Positions 6,736 through 8,407 of a stretch of 8,407 bases of DNA are shown here, piece after piece. The translations under genes were made by a program, and so were the position numbers. Location: contig JAGLNY010000217.1 of assembly GCA_023139255.1 (NCBI GenBank), forward strand, positions 1-8,407, written 5' to 3'. The DNA is from Spirochaetales bacterium. GTDB lineage: Bacteria; Spirochaetota; Spirochaetia; JABMQR01. The notes beneath the pieces are model-generated. The model was given only the letters and a program-made list of their open reading frames with translations, was not told the origin of the DNA and searched no databases. Position 1 is the stretch's first letter; each line of letters begins with the position of its first letter.

Positions 6736-7077
6736 CTACTTAAAACTTTTGAGCAGTACCACCATCAGCCCATAACACACAGCTGTCACCGCAACAGCTA
6801 TCCCCATACTGAGATAGAAGTTCAGCCCAAGCCGCAACAGTATAGGCAGCAGGATAAACAGTGCCAGTGAGGGCAGCACCAGCCAGAAAACCTGGGATGA
6901 GAGCTCACTCACCTTTCCAGCGTCCTTAGTATCAATAAAAAGCCAGATCATTGCCAGGACAGAGACCAAAGGGACGGACGCGAGAATTGCCCCAATCAGG
7001 GAACTGCGTTTGGAAATCTCAGATATCACTACAACCAGGGTTGTTGTAACCGCAATTTTAACAATATAGTACCACAC
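6736..7077 (-). CDS. DUF3147 family integral membrane protein
   Basis: This 113-residue, very hydrophobic protein fits DUF3147, a family of small inner-membrane proteins of about 110-120 residues. Four membrane segments are visible, at roughly 4-19, 27-48, 62-82 and 87-110. A conserved-looking stretch, GAILASVPLVSVLAMIWLF (29-47), is followed by a polar loop DTKDAGKVSELS (49-60) and FWLVLPSLALF (64-74), all characteristic of the family. The function is unknown; transporters and membrane-quality roles would be guesses. The start is GTG at 7077-7075, with GGGGGA 6-7 nt upstream on the same strand; no ATG gives a better N-terminus. It is divergent from the WYL regulator across a 245-nt gap, so it is a candidate target of that regulator. 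The 179 nt downstream, before yehS, hold no clear terminator. Confidence 0.85.
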   Translation of the reverse strand: MWYYIVKIAVTTTLVVVISEISKRSSLIGAILASVPLVSVLAMIWLFIDTKDAGKVSELSSQVFWLVLPSLALFILLPILLRLGLNFYLSMGIAVAVTAVCYGLMVVLLKSFK

Positions 7078-7144
7078 CTGAATCCCCCTTCAGAAAACCC
7101 TTCTCCCAAATCGGCTTATAGATCTCCCCATAAAAATCTCGTTC

Positions 7145-7150
7145 ATTATA
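7145..7150 (-). promoter_or_regulatory. Candidate -10 element for the DUF3147 gene
   Basis: The minus strand reads a perfect TATAAT here, about 68 nt before the GTG start of DUF3147. No convincing -35 hexamer is found at 16-18 bp, so the call is tentative. Confidence 0.35.
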
Positions 7151-7223
7151 ACGTAGAATCAATAAAACAAGCTATCCCAAGAAACCCATCCTTATATGCC
7201 GGTAATTTAGCTTGATAACAACT

Positions 7224-7272
7224 CACAATAATCCACTCAGATGAAAAATATTGTGTTATAATAAGTATTGTG
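7224..7272 (+). promoter_or_regulatory. Extended -10 promoter of the WYL gene with flanking operator-like repeats
   Basis: TGTTATAAT (7254-7262) is a perfect extended -10 element pointing at the WYL gene; the -35 position (about 7234-7239) is poor, as is common for such promoters. The heptamer TATTGTG occurs at 7249-7255, touching the promoter, and again at 7266-7272, at the predicted start site, 17 bp apart. Its inverse CACAATA is at 7224-7230, upstream. This layout fits repression, most simply by the WYL protein itself. The rest of the 245-nt gap shows only AT-rich sequence and the DUF3147 leader. Confidence 0.5.
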
Positions 7273-7322
7273 CTTAAATTAAATACAGTAAGAATTATAT
7301 TACACAGGAGATAAAACCAGTC

Positions 7323-8279
7323 ATGAAAGGTGACCGAATAATGCAGCTTGAACTCCTTCTTCTCTCTCATCCGGGGGGTATGCGTCGTGCTGAAATCGCG
7401 AGACGTTTAGGGGTTCACAGATCAACCGTCGGCAGATACATAGACGTACTAAAAAAACACCTGGATATCAAAGAAGATAAGTACCTTATAAAACTAACTG
7501 CCAAAGATAATATGGATATGATGAAACTCAGCATCTATGAAAGCCTTGCTTTTAACATTTCCGCTGAAATGCTTGCATCACACGGAGAGTTCCAGAACCC
7601 TCACCTGGCATCCGGACTCAGAAAAATTGCGGGAAACATGCGATCATACGCACCAAACATCAGTCAAAATATAGACGCAGCAGCAGAGGCTATAGAGACA
7701 AGTTCCATTGGTGAAAACATACACTTTACCGCTGTTTTCGAGGTTTTGATTGATGCCTGGGTTTCCGGTAAAATAGTACGGCTCAAACATTCCCATAATA
7801 GTGAGGCAGAACAGGAAACCGAGTTTGCCCCATACTTCATCGGCTTCAGGGAAGATTCTCAGGGAAGAAAGCCCATAAGTGTAACCGGACGACTGCGGCA
7901 TACTTCAGAAATTGTTACTCTGGATATCCAGGATATACATAAAGCAGAAATCCTTGATGAAATCTATACCATACCTGACAACCTGAAACCATTCAGAAAA
8001 CCTGAAACCGGTGAGCGGTACGACGGCATTGATATGATCCCGCTCAAACTCAGGCTGCGGGAACGCTCAGCGTTGAACTCATTCAACATGCTCTATAGGG
8101 AACACATCAAGACATATGAGGATGATAACGGCCAGCTCTATTGTGAAATGCAGGCTGAGAATTCCATAGAGCTTTTATTACGGTTAGTGCAGTGCGGTGA
8201 TGCAATAGAGATAGTTGAACCAGCTAATTACCGAAAGAAATTTATACGGGAACTAAGCAAAATCCTGAAAGTTTACTAG
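7323..8279 (+). CDS. WYL-domain transcriptional regulator (wHTH-WYL-WCX)
   Basis: The 318-residue product is a DNA-binding regulator of the wHTH-WYL-WCX type. Residues 8-60 form a winged helix, with the helix-turn-helix in GMRRAEIARRLGVHRSTVGR (19-38). Residues 64-130 are a helical linker. The WYL fold runs from about 137 to 215 (GKIVRLKH 149-156, FAPYFIGFRED 168-178, ISVTGRLR 185-192). Residues 238-318 are the C-terminal WCX extension, with CGDAIEIVEP (291-300). WYL domains sense nucleic-acid or nucleotide-like ligands; proteins of this shape (BrxR, CapW) repress anti-phage operons and others control DNA repair. Two starts are possible: ATG 7323, with AGGAG 12 nt upstream, and ATG 7341, with AAGGTGA 7 nt upstream. 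The first is kept because residues 4-6 extend the usual family N-terminus. A gene in the same direction begins 77 nt downstream. Confidence 0.9.
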   Translation: MKGDRIMQLELLLLSHPGGMRRAEIARRLGVHRSTVGRYIDVLKKHLDIKEDKYLIKLTAKDNMDMMKLSIYESLAFNISAEMLASHGEFQNPHLASGLRKIAGNMRSYAPNISQNIDAAAEAIETSSIGENIHFTAVFEVLIDAWVSGKIVRLKHSHNSEAEQETEFAPYFIGFREDSQGRKPISVTGRLRHTSEIVTLDIQDIHKAEILDEIYTIPDNLKPFRKPETGERYDGIDMIPLKLRLRERSALNSFNMLYREHIKTYEDDNGQLYCEMQAENSIELLLRLVQCGDAIEIVEPANYRKKFIRELSKILKVY

Positions 8280-8333
8280 GAGTTCGTCGGATTTGGTGCT
8301 TTTGAGGGTATTTTTAGAGATTTTTTCCATAAT

Positions 8334-8351
8334 TAAGGAGCGAATAAGGAG
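8334..8351 (+). promoter_or_regulatory. Doubled Shine-Dalgarno (two TAAGGAG copies)
   Basis: TAAGGAG occurs at 8334-8340 and again at 8345-8351. The second is 5 nt before the ATG at 8357 and is well placed for translation. The first is 16 nt away and may be a standby site. Confidence 0.5.
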
Positions 8352-8356
8352 AATAT

Positions 8357-8407
8357 ATGCCATATTCGACGATGGAGCGACGCAAAAGATGGAAAAAAGG
8401 TCAAAAA
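8357..8407 (+). CDS. Start of an unidentified gene, cut by the window edge
   Basis: Seventeen codons from ATG 8357 to the end read MPYSTMERRKRWKKGQK, strongly basic. The AAGGAG 5 nt upstream supports the start. It lies 77 nt after the WYL regulator on the same strand with no terminator between, so it is likely co-transcribed. A competing open frame starts at GTG 8296 and also runs to the window end, but it has a poorer start context. The fragment is too short to name; a nucleic-acid-binding N-terminus would fit its charge, but that is only inference. Confidence 0.5.
   Translation, partial: MPYSTMERRKRWKKGQK

Noticed and set aside
7146..7370. Minus-strand frame of 74 codons between DUF3147 and the WYL gene
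   Set aside because: It overlaps the WYL start and its promoter region, has no recognisable family, and its start lies inside the WYL coding sequence.
8296..8406. Alternative open frame from GTG 8296 to the window end
   Set aside because: AGGAG is 12-13 nt away and the start is GTG, whereas ATG 8357 in another frame has AAGGAG at 5 nt; it remains possible, since both frames are open to the edge.

Overview
The window comes from a bacterial chromosome of moderate GC (roughly 40-45% by eye). Genes are closely packed, with Shine-Dalgarno sites and some GTG starts. The gene families present (condensation-type acyltransferase, TM1586-type nitroreductase, HI0933-type flavoprotein, YehS, WYL regulator) fit an anaerobe or facultative anaerobe. 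A spirochaete or a similar lineage is possible, but nothing in the sequence fixes the taxonomy.

Layout. Positions 1-430 look like decayed or boundary sequence: a short tandem repeat, a truncated piece of an HTH_42 (YcaQ/AlkX-like) protein, and two hairpins, the second with a T-run. Positions 431-4544 hold a tight plus-strand operon of four genes with gaps of 16, 14 and 1 nt: an HxxxD acyltransferase of the condensation-domain superfamily, a PIN-like nuclease with a probable winged-helix tail, a TM1586-type nitroreductase and an HI0933-family FAD protein. Positions 4523-6556 are transcribed leftward: yehS (two DUF1456 repeats), then an unusual short-chain dehydrogenase with a CxxC...CxxC zinc knuckle and an altered active site. 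The SDR overlaps the end of the plus-strand operon tail to tail by 22 bp. A leftward DUF3147 membrane protein lies at 6736-7077. A rightward WYL-domain regulator (7323-8279) is divergent from it, and its extended -10 promoter is flanked by TATTGTG repeats. The first codons of another rightward gene follow at the window edge.

How the genes may work together. The four-gene operon pairs two flavin enzymes with an acyltransferase and a nuclease-like protein. No pathway joining them is evident to me, and a shared process is inferred from spacing only. The YehS/SDR pair looks co-transcribed from a recognisable sigma-70-type promoter. The WYL protein probably represses its own promoter and may control both DUF3147 and the gene running off the right end. 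WYL regulators of this wHTH-WYL-WCX build often govern defence loci, so the sequence beyond 8407 is the best place to look for a system.
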